Source: Lederbergia wuyishanensis (GTDB taxonomy: Bacteria > Bacillota > Bacilli > Bacillales > Bacillaceae_C). From it: DNA of 64,000 bases. How positions within the stretch are numbered: position 1 is the first letter of the stretch; the number at the start of each line of letters is the position of its first letter. Below the pieces are notes generated by a model. The model had not been told where the DNA came from, ran no database searches, and saw nothing but the letters and a program-made list of their open reading frames with translations. The position numbers were made by a program, and so were the translations under genes. The stretch is from positions 930,001 to 994,000 of the forward strand of contig NZ_JALIRM010000001.1 of assembly GCF_022900255.1 (NCBI RefSeq). Reading direction: 5' to 3'. This document shows positions 15,353-24,623 of the stretch, in pieces.

Positions 15353-16150
15353 TTATTTTTTGAAAAATGCTTTTCTACCTAAAGATTCAATAGTCCTTGG
15401 TGCTAATGTATACAAAGTCGCGGTCCAATTCATCCAGCGAGGCATATTAATTTCACGGTGATTTTTAAGCATAACGCGGACAATGTTACTCGCAACTTTT
15501 TGAGGATCTAGGATAAATTGACCTAGGCTTTTAAGATATGATCCCCCTGGGTCAGCTTTTTGAAAAAATTCAGTATGAATGGGTCCGGGATTAACTGCAG
15601 TTACAAATACACCGTACTCGGATAACTCCATTCGCAAGCTATTCGAAAAACCAAGCACTGCATGTTTCGTAGCAGCATATACACTTGACTTGGGAGTTGC
15701 AAGTTTTCCTGCCTGAGAAGCGATATTAATAATATGGCCGGATTTCCTTTTACACATATATGGAATAACTTCTCTTGTACATGCAATTAAACCGATAACG
15801 TTGACAGCAAACATTCCTTCCAAATCAGGAAGATTGATATCAATGGCATTAGAAAAAATCCCATAACCGGCATTATTCACTAAAATATCAATCTCTCCAA
15901 CTGTTTCATAAATATGATTGAAGACTTGAGATATTTGTTCTGGCTTGGATACATCGAGCTCAAAGCCTTTACATTTCACTCCATATTTGTTGCTAATCCG
16001 GATAGCTAATTGATTCAACTTTTCGATATTGCGGGCAAGTAAGATTAAGTTAGCCCCGTTTTGAGCACACAAGTAAGCAATCTGCTCTCCAAGCCCTCCA
16101 GAAGCTCCGGTTATAACAACTGTTTTCCCTTTAATCCGTTCATTTTTCAT
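15353..16150 (-). CDS. yqjQ: Short-chain dehydrogenase/reductase YqjQ
   Basis: A 265-residue classical SDR. The cofactor motif TGASGGLG is at 14-21, NNAG at 92-95, catalytic Ser at about 145 and YAATK at 158-162. The last third (NWTATLYTLAPRTIESLGRKAFFKK) resembles the C-terminal extension of the DltE/YqjQ-like group. The substrate is unknown. It overlaps the upstream hydrolase gene by 4 bp (ATGA), so the two are co-translated, as yqjP-yqjQ in B. subtilis. Confidence 0.88.
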   Translation of the reverse strand: MKNERIKGKTVVITGASGGLGEQIAYLCAQNGANLILLARNIEKLNQLAIRISNKYGVKCKGFELDVSKPEQISQVFNHIYETVGEIDILVNNAGYGIFSNAIDINLPDLEGMFAVNVIGLIACTREVIPYMCKRKSGHIINIASQAGKLATPKSSVYAATKHAVLGFSNSLRMELSEYGVFVTAVNPGPIHTEFFQKADPGGSYLKSLGQFILDPQKVASNIVRVMLKNHREINMPRWMNWTATLYTLAPRTIESLGRKAFFKK

Positions 16151-17121
16151 AGCGCACCCTCAATAGCTGAAAATAATGCAACCCCGTCATCATCCACCTG
16201 CTTTTTAATAAGACCTAAGGATAGTAAATAATCTAACTGAGCTGTTGATTCAGATAAGGTTAATCCAAGTTCCTTTTGATACACAGCAGGAAAAAGTTCT
16301 TTCGTAATTGAGAAAGTCGTCAATTGACGGTTTTTCAGTAATTCAAGTACTTGTAATGCCCGTTCATGCTGGCGCTGCAAGCGACGTTTAACAAGTTCAT
16401 GTACTCTCTGAATATCTACTCCATGACCTGTGTAAGCAATGCTAATATCCAACTCCAAAAGCTTTTCTAGAGATTCGTTATATTGCAACTGTGGTTTTGG
16501 ACGTTCAGATGACGGATTTAAAGCCGGTTCAAGAAAAGGATTAGACGATATCTTCGCAAGTAAATGATCCCCTGATAACATAACACCATCATTTTCACGA
16601 AAAAAAGATAAATGGCTTTGAGCATGTCCAGGCGTTTCAATAATGGACCATTTTTCAAACCCTGGGATTATATCCCCTTCTGAAATTTCTTTCGAAAGCG
16701 GGGCTGCACTCGAATATTGAAGAGGAGTTTTCAAGTTATGCAACATTTGTTCCATATCCCCTCTTAAACCAAATTCTTTAAATAACCGTCTATAAAAATC
16801 ATCATGGGCAGCCATAAAAGCAGGATTCTCTTCAATCCACGGGCGAACATATTTATGCCCGTAAATTGGTACCTCTGGAAGCCATTCTAAAAATCCAACA
16901 TGATCTGGATGATGGTGGGTGAGAACAATTTGTTCAATATCTTCAGGTGTTAACCCGTGCTGAGCTAGATGAAAAGTAAATGCTTTCCAAGCGGTCTCTG
17001 TCTTTACTCCAGCGTCGATTAAAGTAAGAGCATCTCCTTTAACAACATAAACATTTACATCGCCGACCGCAAATGGAGTTGGCAATTCGATTTTTATAAT
17101 TTTTTCATTAAAGCTAACCAT
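16147..17121 (-). CDS. yqjP: Metallo-beta-lactamase-fold hydrolase YqjP
   Basis: 324 residues. The metal-binding HHHPDH motif is at about 69-74 (THHHPDHVGF), a further His is in ETPGHAQSHLSFF (near 160), and Asp is in MLSGDHLLAK. A C-terminal winged-helix-like region follows (about 255-324), as in the LACTB2-like branch. The substrate is unknown; glyoxalase-II-like thioesterase or nuclease activity occurs in relatives. It is first in a two-gene unit with yqjQ. The start ATG has GAGGGA upstream. Confidence 0.86.
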   Translation of the reverse strand: MVSFNEKIIKIELPTPFAVGDVNVYVVKGDALTLIDAGVKTETAWKAFTFHLAQHGLTPEDIEQIVLTHHHPDHVGFLEWLPEVPIYGHKYVRPWIEENPAFMAAHDDFYRRLFKEFGLRGDMEQMLHNLKTPLQYSSAAPLSKEISEGDIIPGFEKWSIIETPGHAQSHLSFFRENDGVMLSGDHLLAKISSNPFLEPALNPSSERPKPQLQYNESLEKLLELDISIAYTGHGVDIQRVHELVKRRLQRQHERALQVLELLKNRQLTTFSITKELFPAVYQKELGLTLSESTAQLDYLLSLGLIKKQVDDDGVALFSAIEGAL

Positions 17122-17280
17122 TATAATCCCTCAACTTCAAAATAGATAAGTAATTACAGTGTATCGAGTATTAACAAAAAAGTCATTATATTCAAATTGT
17201 ACTCAGAGTATTGAGAAAACTTTTTCTTGACAATTATCCATTCGATAATCATAATCATATATAATATTTTAACTAAACAA

Positions 17281-17521
17281 TGATTAAACCGCGATGAACT
17301 GGGATTAGTAAAACGGAAATGATGCAAGAGATTGGAGTCCATAGGCTGGAAGGCTCCGACATCCCCTTTTTGTTTGAACCTGCCTAGCGAGCTGTCAGCA
17401 AAACTGACCGTAATCCCGCGTTAAGGGCCAGAGATGGTTGTTGCAACTAAGCAATCAATGAAGGTGGTACCACGGAAGCTATTCCCTTTCGTCCTTTTTT
17501 ACAGGATGAGAGGTTTTTTTT
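17281..17521 (+). promoter_or_regulatory. T-box leader upstream of proI
   Basis: The conserved T-box AATGAAGGTGGTACCACGG is at 17457-17475. It is followed by a terminator, CCTTTCGTCCT (17485-17495) pairing with AGGATGAGAGG (17503-17513), then eight T. The Stem I base is GGGATT (17301-17306) with AATCCC (17412-17417), next to the AGTA bulge at 17307-17310. A proline codon CCG (17408-17410) lies on the 3' side of that internal loop and is a candidate specifier; its register is not certain. Uncharged tRNA-Pro should favour read-through into proI, as known for B. subtilis proI. Confidence 0.9.
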
Positions 17522-17582
17522 ATTTAAGTGGAAATAAACCATACAAAATTAACAAAAAATATTAAGAACAGGAGGGAAATCG

Positions 17583-18407
17583 ATGAAAATATCATTTGTT
17601 GGAGCAGGATCTATCGCAGAAGCAATGATTGCCGGATTAATTGAAAAAAATATAGTTAATCCGAAGAACATCTGTATAACCAATCGAAATAATAAACAAA
17701 AGATGACAGAACTTGAACAAAAGTACGGAATTTATACAACTTATGATACAAATGAACTTGTTCATGATGCCGATATGATTATTTTTGCTGTAAAGCCAAA
17801 AGACGCTGGTGAAGCACTGGATAAGATCAGCCCCTACATTCGTGAAAATTCTTTCTTTGTTTCCGTTATGGCCGGAATATCCATTGAGTTTATAACCGAT
17901 AAACTAAAAACCAATTGTGCAATTGCAAGAACAATGCCAAATACTTCTGCAAGTGTCGGAAAATCGGCAACAGCTATTACATTTAATCCTTTTGTTTCTA
18001 ACGAGCAAAAGGAACTAGCACTCTCCATTTTTTCATCCATTGGAATTACTGAGGAAGTGGCCGAACATCAGATGGATGCCATTACCGCACTTTCAGGAAG
18101 TGGTCCTGCGTACTTCTATTATGTAGTGGAAGCGATGGAACGTGCAGCTGCACAATTCGGCTTAGAAAAAGACACAGCCAATCAACTTATTATCCAAACA
18201 TTATTAGGTGCCGCTGAAATGTTATCAGTATCGGGGAAAAAAGCTTCAGAACTAAGGCATGAAGTGACAAGCCCTGGAGGTACAACGGAAGCAGGGATTT
18301 CCGTCCTTCATCAAGCTGAAATGCAGGAAGCGTTCATCGCTTGTATTAACGCAGCATATGAACAATCAAAGCAGTTAGGGATCATGTACGAATCCAAAAT
18401 AACGTGA
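17583..18407 (+). CDS. proI: Pyrroline-5-carboxylate reductase
   Basis: This enzyme reduces 1-pyrroline-5-carboxylate to proline with NAD(P)H. The 274 residues have the N-terminal Rossmann motif VGAGSIAEAMIAGL, SVMAGISIEFI, ARTMPNTSASVGKS, and the P5CR signature region LSGSGPAYFYYVVEAM ... TSPGGTTEAGI. AGGAGG precedes the ATG. Its own T-box leader and its place beside yqjM/namA identify it as ProI, the anabolic B. subtilis isozyme. Confidence 0.94.
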   Translation: MKISFVGAGSIAEAMIAGLIEKNIVNPKNICITNRNNKQKMTELEQKYGIYTTYDTNELVHDADMIIFAVKPKDAGEALDKISPYIRENSFFVSVMAGISIEFITDKLKTNCAIARTMPNTSASVGKSATAITFNPFVSNEQKELALSIFSSIGITEEVAEHQMDAITALSGSGPAYFYYVVEAMERAAAQFGLEKDTANQLIIQTLLGAAEMLSVSGKKASELRHEVTSPGGTTEAGISVLHQAEMQEAFIACINAAYEQSKQLGIMYESKIT

Positions 18408-18481
18408 CATAAGTCCTCAAAAATGCAAAAAATGTCTTCACCTTGCTATAATAGAACGAAAGCAATTTAGGAGGCAAAAAA

Positions 18482-19504
18482 ATGTCTGTAAAACTTTTTA
18501 CACCTTTTAAAGTAAAAAATATTACGATTAAAAATCGAATTGTCATGTCGCCTATGTGCATGTATTCCTGCTCCAATGAGGATGGAATGGTTGGAGATTG
18601 GCATTATACTCATTATACAAGTCGTGCTGTTGGCCAAGTAGGATTAATTATTGTTGAGGCAACAGCCGTAACACCGCAAGGAAGAATTAGTCCTCGCGAT
18701 TTAGGAATATGGAGTGATGACCATATTGATGGGCTTTCAAAGCTTACTCAAATGATTGAAGAGCATGGTGCTGTAAGTGGGATACAGATCGCTCATGCTG
18801 GTCGAAAAGCAGTGCTTGATGGAGAAATCATTGCCCCAAGTGCAATTCCTTTTAACGAAAGCATGAAGACACCAAAGGAAATGAGCATTGACGAAATTAA
18901 AGAAACGGTTAGAGCATTTGGAAAAGCTGCGGAAAGAGCAAAAAAAGCAGGATTTAAAATAATCGAAATTCATGGTGCTCACGGATATCTTATCAATGAA
19001 TTTCTTTCTCCTCTTACAAATAAGCGCAGTGACGAGTATGGAGGTACTCTCGAAAAACGCTACCGCTTCATGAAAGAAATTATAGAAGAAGTTAAATTGG
19101 TTTGGGATGGCCCTCTATTCGTGCGTGTTTCAGCTAATGATTACAGTGATGGAGGGCTTAACCCAGCAGATTATGTAACAATGGCACATTGGATGAAAGA
19201 ACAAGGAGTCGATTTAATAGACGTTAGTTCAGGTGCAGTCGTTCCTGCAAATATTCCTACTTTCCCAGGCTACCAAGTTCCATTTGCAAATCAAATTAGG
19301 AATGAAGCAAATATCCCAACTGGTGCAGTAGGTTTGATTACAAATGGAACTCAAGCAGAAGAAATTTTACAAAACGGTCGAGCCGATTTAGTTTTTATCG
19401 CCCGTGCCCTATTGCGAGATCCGTATTGGCCGCGCACTGCTGCTAGAGAACTAAAATATGATTTAGAAGCTCCTGAGCAATACCGACGAGGTTGGATGAT
19501 CTAA
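18482..19504 (+). CDS. namA: NADPH dehydrogenase, Old Yellow Enzyme family (YqjM)
   Basis: 340 residues; B. subtilis YqjM has 338. It is an FMN-dependent ene-reductase of the thermophilic-like OYE class. Visible motifs are SPMCMYSC (with the Cys typical of this class) near 20-27, [29 protein letters not shown], and [11 protein letters not shown], with a terminal APEQYRRGW carrying the dimer Arg. It reduces activated alkenes and probably serves in oxidative stress defence. The start ATG has GGAGG. In B. subtilis it is also beside proI and rnz. Confidence 0.95.
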   Translation: MSVKLFTPFKVKNITIKNRIVMSPMCMYSCSNEDGMVGDWHYTHYTSRAVGQVGLIIVEATAVTPQGRISPRDLGIWSDDHIDGLSKLTQMIEEHGAVSGIQIAHAGRKAVLDGEIIAPSAIPFNESMKTPKEMSIDEIKETVRAFGKAAERAKKAGFKIIEIHGAHGYLINEFLSPLTNKRSDEYGGTLEKRYRFMKEIIEEVKLVWDGPLFVRVSANDYSDGGLNPADYVTMAHWMKEQGVDLIDVSSGAVVPANIPTFPGYQVPFANQIRNEANIPTGAVGLITNGTQAEEILQNGRADLVFIARALLRDPYWPRTAARELKYDLEAPEQYRRGWMI

Positions 19505-20430
19505 TTTTTATGTGTATCAATTGTCGTTTCTAGGAAATCATATGCCATTTTCGTGTTAGGAAATATAGCTTTAGCTTCTTCCGTAAGCTGATTCCAATTT
19601 TCTTTAAGATAACGAGAACTAATATGATTTAAATAAAGGGTGTCTGCCTGCGCATTCAAGGCCAGTCTCGCTGCCTGGGCTGTTGTTGAATGGAAATAAT
19701 TTCTTGCCATCTCATCACTGTCTGCGGAAAAAGTAGCTTCATGGATTACAACATCTGCACAAGACGCAAGAGTAACTGCATTTTCGCAAGGTCGTGTATC
19801 ACCTAGAACACAAATGACCCTACCTTTTATTTCCGGACCTAAATAATTGATTCCATTTATCACTCTTCCATCTTCCAAAGTAACGGTTTCACCCATTTTT
19901 AGGAGCTTATAAATCGGCCCTGGTGGAATACCTTCGGAAAGGAGTCGGTCAGCATCGAGAGTTCCTTTTTTATCTTTTTCCATAATTCGATATCCGTAGC
20001 TGGCGATTCCGTGATCAAGTAATAAAGTTTCAATTGTAAATTGTTCGTCTTCGAAAATAACCCCATTTTCAATTTCAATGATTGATAAAGGGTATTTTAA
20101 ATGGGTTTGACTAATTCTAAGAGAAACTTCAACATATTCTCGAATGCCTTTCGGACCGTAAATGGTAAGCTCTGTTTCCCCTCCTTGGAAGGAACGGCTA
20201 CCTAATAATCCTGGAAGGCCAAATATATGATCTCCATGAAGATGGGTTATAAAAATTTTTTCGATTTTCCTAGGTTTTAATGAAGTATGTAATATTTGGT
20301 GTTGGGTCGCTTCACCACAATCAAAAAGCCATATAGAATTTCTCTCTTCCAATAGCATCAACGCTAAAGAAGAAACATTCCTGGGCTTTGCAGGTACTCC
20401 CGCACCAGTTCCGAGAAAGAGTAATTTCAT
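19501..20430 (-). CDS. rnz: Ribonuclease Z
   Basis: tRNA 3'-processing endonuclease of the metallo-beta-lactamase superfamily, 309 residues. The zinc motif THLHGDH covers residues 62-68 (H63, H65, D67, H68), followed by [14 protein letters not shown] as in all RNase [21 protein letters not shown] carries the AxDxDE-type region, and LNHISSRY holds the last His. The short N-terminus and lack of ELAC2-type duplication mark the bacterial form. Its last codons overlap the convergent namA end by 4 bp. Confidence 0.95.
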   Translation of the reverse strand: MKLLFLGTGAGVPAKPRNVSSLALMLLEERNSIWLFDCGEATQHQILHTSLKPRKIEKIFITHLHGDHIFGLPGLLGSRSFQGGETELTIYGPKGIREYVEVSLRISQTHLKYPLSIIEIENGVIFEDEQFTIETLLLDHGIASYGYRIMEKDKKGTLDADRLLSEGIPPGPIYKLLKMGETVTLEDGRVINGINYLGPEIKGRVICVLGDTRPCENAVTLASCADVVIHEATFSADSDEMARNYFHSTTAQAARLALNAQADTLYLNHISSRYLKENWNQLTEEAKAIFPNTKMAYDFLETTIDTHKN

Positions 20431-20587
20431 ATTAACCCTCCATATAAATAATACTTATTTTATCATAATTAATAAAAAATATTGAAAAATAGATACTTGA
20501 CTAATCGTCTTTTTTCAGAATAATTGGTAAGATAGGGTATAATCAACATGCTGGAAAAGTTTAAGAAGGAAAAGAGAGGTTTTCATT

Positions 20588-22087
20588 ATGATTCAAGCAG
20601 AAACACCCGCATCACTTATAATGATTTTCGGAGCAACTGGAGATCTAGCTAAAAGAAAGCTATATCCTTCTCTTTATCATCTTTTTAGAAAAGGGAAATT
20701 ATCAGAGCATTTTGCAGTTATTGGGGTTGCAAGACGCCCTTGGACTGATGAAGTTTTGAGAGAACATGTTAGGGACTCTGTTTTAACATCTATTAAAGAT
20801 GCGGAGAATATAGAGGAATTTGTTTCTCACTTTTATTATAAACCTCATGATGTCAGCGATTCACAATCATACATACAATTAAAAAATCTAGCAAATGAGC
20901 TCGATCAAACATATGGTCTAGAAGGAAACCGAATCTTTTATTTAGCCATGGCTCCAGAATTTTTCGGTACAATTGCTGAGCATTTAAAAATTGACGGATT
21001 AACAGATACAAATGGTTTCCATAGACTTGTCATCGAAAAACCGTTTGGACATGATTTAGAATCGGCTAAAGAATTAAATAAAAGAATTAGAAACGTATTT
21101 TCCGAAAACGATATTTACCGTATCGATCATTACCTAGGAAAAGAAATGGTCCAAAATATCGAAGTAATCCGCTTTGCAAATGCTATTTTTGAACCTTTAT
21201 GGAACAATCGATTCATCTCAAATATTCAAATTACTTCAAGTGAAATGTTAGGTGTAGAAGAACGTGGAGGTTATTACGAAACGAGTGGTGCTCTACGCGA
21301 TATGGTTCAAAACCATATGCTCCAAATGGTCGCCCTTCTCGCAATGGAACCACCTATTCGTCTCACACCGAAGGAAATTCGTAGTGAAAAGGTGAAGGTG
21401 TTAGGTGCCCTGCGCTCCATCGAGCACGATGACATCCCGAATTTCTTCGTAAGAGGACAATATGGTCCTGGTGAGATTAACGGGGAAAAAGTGATTGGAT
21501 ATCGTGAAGAGCAAAATGTAAACGAGGAATCAAATACTGATACGTACGTTGCAGGTAAACTAATGATCGATAATTTCCGATGGGCCGGTGTACCATTTTA
21601 TATTCGAACTGGCAAAAGAATGACAGCTAAATCTACGAAGATTGTGATTCAATTCAAAGATATCCCTATGAACCTATATTATAAATCAGAAAAGGATTTA
21701 GATCCGAATCTTCTAGTCATTCATATTCAACCAGAGGAAGGAATCACTCTTCATTTAAACGCAAAAGACACAGGACAAATGATGGAAACGACTCCAGTGA
21801 AGCTTAACTTTTCCAATAATCACGCTCCTGGTCTTAATACACCAGAAGCTTACGAAAAGCTTTTGTTTGATTGCCTAAGAGGTGATGCAACAAACTTTAC
21901 GCATTGGGATGAGGTTGCTCTATCTTGGAGCTTTGTTGATAAGATTAGTCACTATTGGGAAAGTCAAAAAGCGAAGTTTCCAAATTATAGCGCTGGAACA
22001 ATGGGTCCTAAGGAAGCAGATGAACTGCTTGAAAAAGAAGGATTTAAGTGGTGGCCAGTAACTGATCTTGATGTGAAAGATTGCTAA
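20588..22087 (+). CDS. zwf: Glucose-6-phosphate 1-dehydrogenase
   Basis: First enzyme of the oxidative pentose phosphate pathway. The 499 residues have the NADP motif IFGATGDLAKRKLYPSLYHL near 13-32, the active site RIDHYLGKEMVQNI near 178-191, and GFHRLVIEKPFGHD upstream of it. A promoter candidate is TTCAGA (20514-20519), 18 bp, TATAAT (20538-20543). It is divergent from rnz as in B. subtilis, but the gnd gene found beside zwf there is absent. Confidence 0.96.
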   Translation: MIQAETPASLIMIFGATGDLAKRKLYPSLYHLFRKGKLSEHFAVIGVARRPWTDEVLREHVRDSVLTSIKDAENIEEFVSHFYYKPHDVSDSQSYIQLKNLANELDQTYGLEGNRIFYLAMAPEFFGTIAEHLKIDGLTDTNGFHRLVIEKPFGHDLESAKELNKRIRNVFSENDIYRIDHYLGKEMVQNIEVIRFANAIFEPLWNNRFISNIQITSSEMLGVEERGGYYETSGALRDMVQNHMLQMVALLAMEPPIRLTPKEIRSEKVKVLGALRSIEHDDIPNFFVRGQYGPGEINGEKVIGYREEQNVNEESNTDTYVAGKLMIDNFRWAGVPFYIRTGKRMTAKSTKIVIQFKDIPMNLYYKSEKDLDPNLLVIHIQPEEGITLHLNAKDTGQMMETTPVKLNFSNNHAPGLNTPEAYEKLLFDCLRGDATNFTHWDEVALSWSFVDKISHYWESQKAKFPNYSAGTMGPKEADELLEKEGFKWWPVTDLDVKDC

Positions 22088-22099
22088 AAAAATGCTTTA

Positions 22100-22146
22100 A
22101 AAAGGCTGTTTACATACAGGAAAGAACCTGTGCAAACAGCCTTTTT
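22100..22146 (+). terminator. Terminator after zwf
   Basis: AAAGGCTGTTT with CATACAGG pairs with CCTGTG and AAACAGCCTTT (22101-22144) and ends in a T run. Confidence 0.75.
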
Positions 22147-22260
22147 CTTTTGCAATTTAAACATACAGATATCTAATAATAACTGCTATACTAAAAATAG
22201 GATAATAAATTTTTAACAAAAAAACTACATACGGAATATATTACCGCGGAGGTGTTTGCC

Positions 22261-22704
22261 GTGAAAAGCCCCAATGTGGATGATTACTTACAAAAGGGAA
22301 TGTACGGGGTAAAAGAAATAAAGCCCGAAGAACGAAGAAAATTTCTTGGGACTATTAGAGAGAGAATTGTAGTAGCATTGACTAAAAGCCAAGTAATGGA
22401 AAAAGGTGTTTATCCAGAGGTAATACAATTGATGAAAGAACATCCGCAAGCAACATTACTACTAAATGGAGATCTTGACTACACCTATTTATCAGATTAC
22501 ATTCATAAAGCAAGATTAAACCATATGCAATTTTCTATCGTAGCAAATAAAAATTATGATACGAATATCGGACTCGTTCTAACATACGATCATGCAATTG
22601 ATAAAGAGGAAATCTATATACAAAAAAGTAAAGAAAAAATAGTAACCATTTCTAAGAAAAAAAGAAAGCTTTTAGCTAGACTTTTAAGTTTTCTAAAAAA
22701 ATAA
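22261..22704 (+). CDS. yueI: YueI-family protein (DUF1694)
   Basis: 147 residues from GTG 22261 (VKSPNVDDYLQKGMYG). Marks of the family are KPEERRKFLGTIRERIVVALTK and LLLNGDLDYTYLSDYI. The C-terminus is basic (KKKRKLLARLLSFLKK). The ribosomal protein L7Ae-like fold proposed for the family suggests an RNA or ligand role, but function is unknown. GTG 22261 lies 6 nt after GGAGGTG; the in-frame GTG at 22252 lies inside that SD and is rejected. Confidence 0.8.
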   Translation: MKSPNVDDYLQKGMYGVKEIKPEERRKFLGTIRERIVVALTKSQVMEKGVYPEVIQLMKEHPQATLLLNGDLDYTYLSDYIHKARLNHMQFSIVANKNYDTNIGLVLTYDHAIDKEEIYIQKSKEKIVTISKKKRKLLARLLSFLKK

Positions 22705-22722
22705 TTCAATGTTTCTTTTAAG

Positions 22723-23919
22723 TTATTTCTTTTGAAGATCGCTTCCTTTTTGAAGGATCGATTTTCCATATTTACTTTTTATTTTATCAATGGCTTTATA
22801 AAGCGGCTCCTTTTGAGCTGCTTTTTCGTAAGAAAATAAATCGAGCTGTTCATATGCATGATCTTCATTGATCAAATCTTGACCTGTTATTCCTAGCAGT
22901 CTAACTGGATCTCCTTTCCAGTTATTTAAAAATAAAGATTTTGCCGCTTGATAAATATCTTTAGATTCTACAATGGGATTGATTATTTTTTTTCCTCTTG
23001 AAATGGTCTTTCGATTATAATAGCGGATCGTAATCGAAATATTTTTTGTTACATAACCCTTTTTCTTTAACCTGGTTGAGACACTTTCGGAAAGGGATTC
23101 AAGAATTTCTAATAACTTTGATTGATTTGAAATATCTTTTGGTAATGTTACCGAATTTCCAACACTTTTATTTTCCTCTGCTGCATCAGGGTCAACATGT
23201 CGAGTATCGATTCCATTTGCTCGTTCTTTTAATTGCAGTCCACGAATTCCTAAATGAGCTTTTAGAACAAAATCACTCGCCTTTGCTAAATCACCAATTG
23301 AATGAATGTGAAGTGTCGCAAGCTTTTCACCTGTTTTATTGCCAATTCCGTGCATTTCAACTGTTGGCAAAGGCCAAATAACTTCGGCAATATCTCTTTT
23401 TCTCAAGACAGTAATGCCGAGGGGCTTCTTCATATCTGATGCCATTTTAGCTAAAAATTTATTAGGAGCAATTCCAATACTGCATGGCAAATCAAGTTGA
23501 TTAAGTAAGCTTTGCTGAATGTCATTAGCAATTTCGATTGGACTACCTAGTTCGTAGCATTCGGTAATATCTATATAACCTTCATCAATTGAAACTGGCT
23601 CTACCAATTCAGAATAACGCCGTAAAATCTCAAACAAGGCCATGGAAGCATTCCGGTAACGCTCAAAATTAGGTCTTTTTATTATTAAATGGGGACATAA
23701 TTTTTTTGCTTCCCATAAAGGCATAGTTGTTTTCACACCATACTTACGCGCTTCATAGCTGCATGTGACAACAATTCCTTTACGTGCTTCTTCATCCCCC
23801 GCTATAGCAAGCGGCTTATCTTTTAATGAAGGATCATAAGCCATTTCAACCGATGCAAAAAAACTATTCATATCTACGTGTAAAATGACTCGACCTTTTT
23901 TTGGATATAATTCCTTCAC
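22723..23919 (-). CDS. dinB: DNA polymerase IV (DinB/PolY1)
   Basis: A 398-residue Y-family translesion polymerase. The first catalytic Asp is in LHVDMNSFFASVEM (about residues 13-26), the second pair in PVSIDEGYIDI, and a helix-hairpin-helix in EMHGIGNKTGEKLATLHI. A C-terminal clamp-binding motif QLDLFSYE lies near residues 361-368. It matches B. subtilis YqjH (MKEMYPKKGRVILHVDMN). GTG 23919 is chosen because AGGTGAT lies just upstream and VKELYPKK aligns with that N-terminus; the in-frame GTG 23928 has no SD. Confidence 0.92.
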   Translation of the reverse strand: MKELYPKKGRVILHVDMNSFFASVEMAYDPSLKDKPLAIAGDEEARKGIVVTCSYEARKYGVKTTMPLWEAKKLCPHLIIKRPNFERYRNASMALFEILRRYSELVEPVSIDEGYIDITECYELGSPIEIANDIQQSLLNQLDLPCSIGIAPNKFLAKMASDMKKPLGITVLRKRDIAEVIWPLPTVEMHGIGNKTGEKLATLHIHSIGDLAKASDFVLKAHLGIRGLQLKERANGIDTRHVDPDAAEENKSVGNSVTLPKDISNQSKLLEILESLSESVSTRLKKKGYVTKNISITIRYYNRKTISRGKKIINPIVESKDIYQAAKSLFLNNWKGDPVRLLGITGQDLINEDHAYEQLDLFSYEKAAQKEPLYKAIDKIKSKYGKSILQKGSDLQKK

Positions 23920-23937
23920 TTTGATCACCTGTATTTA

Positions 23938-24057
23938 AGAAAAGTGCAAGGCGCCTGCTGCCTTCAACAAGTAAATGTTATGAGCAAAGATAGGCGTTAT
24001 CATCCTTTCTTTATCTCTGGTTTCAGACTGCAAGCCGATAGCGCCTAGAGCTAGTAA
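23938..24057. repeat. Decayed copy of the palindromic repeat upstream of dinB
   Basis: It begins AGAAAAGTGCAAGGCGCC, contains CAACAAGTAAATGTTATGAG and ends GATAGCGCCTAGAGCTAG. Order and spacing follow the units at 14627-15051, but with many substitutions. It lies about 20 bp upstream of the dinB start codon, the same relative position as the uvrX copy. Confidence 0.6.
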
Positions 24058-24094
24058 AGCTAAAATTAAACACAATTTAAATTTCTTATCTTTT

Positions 24095-24121
24095 GAAAAA
24101 GAGCCTAATAACTAGGCCCTT
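24095..24121 (-). terminator. Terminator after the CheW-like gene
   Basis: On the minus strand GGGCCTA pairs with TAGGCTC around GTTAT (about 24101-24120) and is followed by TTTTTC. Confidence 0.7.
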
Positions 24122-24127
24122 CTGAAT

Positions 24128-24598
24128 TTACGCTTTCTGTTTTTGCTCATTTAAATAATCTTTTATTTCTTTAACTCCCTCAAGGACTTCTAGCATGCTT
24201 ACTGGGTCAATCATTGTTATAATTCTTTGATCAAGATTAGCAATGGAAGAAAAGTATTTTGTTTTATGGTAAGCAATTAAGCCCATTTGTTGCAGTGCAT
24301 TTTCAGGGATTTCAAGAATTTCTTTTGCTTCGTTTACGAGTAAAGCGAATGAAAGTTCCTCCGTTTGAATGACAATCATTCTAACTTCGGTATCATATTG
24401 AATATGGCGATTGTATAAGATAAATCCAAGGTCTAGTACAGGAATTAATTCCCCTCTAGATTTTACAACTCCGCTTATATAATCCGGTAGATGTGGTACT
24501 GGATTCACACTTTCATATTTCTCTATAGAAATTACGAATTGTACAGGAATTGCATACTCCTCTTGTCCTGCATTAAAAACGATTGCGGTAACCGCCAT
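24128..24598 (-). CDS. Stand-alone CheW-like domain protein
   Basis: 156 residues that are one CheW-like domain: VTAIVFNAGQEEYAIPVQFV, then PDYISGVVKSRGELIPVLDL, VRMIVIQTEELSFALLVNEA and SIANLDQRIITMIDP. CheW adaptors couple chemoreceptors to CheA at the membrane. No chemotaxis gene is nearby and there is no CheV-type receiver domain. It may be a second CheW or a reassigned scaffold. ATG 24598 is used because AAAGGGTGA is spaced for it; the GTG at 24607 is inside the SD. The peptidase gene ends 25 bp upstream, so the pair may be co-transcribed. Confidence 0.85.
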   Translation of the reverse strand: MAVTAIVFNAGQEEYAIPVQFVISIEKYESVNPVPHLPDYISGVVKSRGELIPVLDLGFILYNRHIQYDTEVRMIVIQTEELSFALLVNEAKEILEIPENALQQMGLIAYHKTKYFSSIANLDQRIITMIDPVSMLEVLEGVKEIKDYLNEQKQKA

Positions 24599-24623
24599 CT
24601 CTCTCACCCTTTGTAAAAAACTA

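Noticed and set aside
17154-17342. 62-residue minus-strand reading frame upstream of yqjP
   Set aside because: It is antisense to the start of the proI T-box leader, of AT-rich composition and without an SD.
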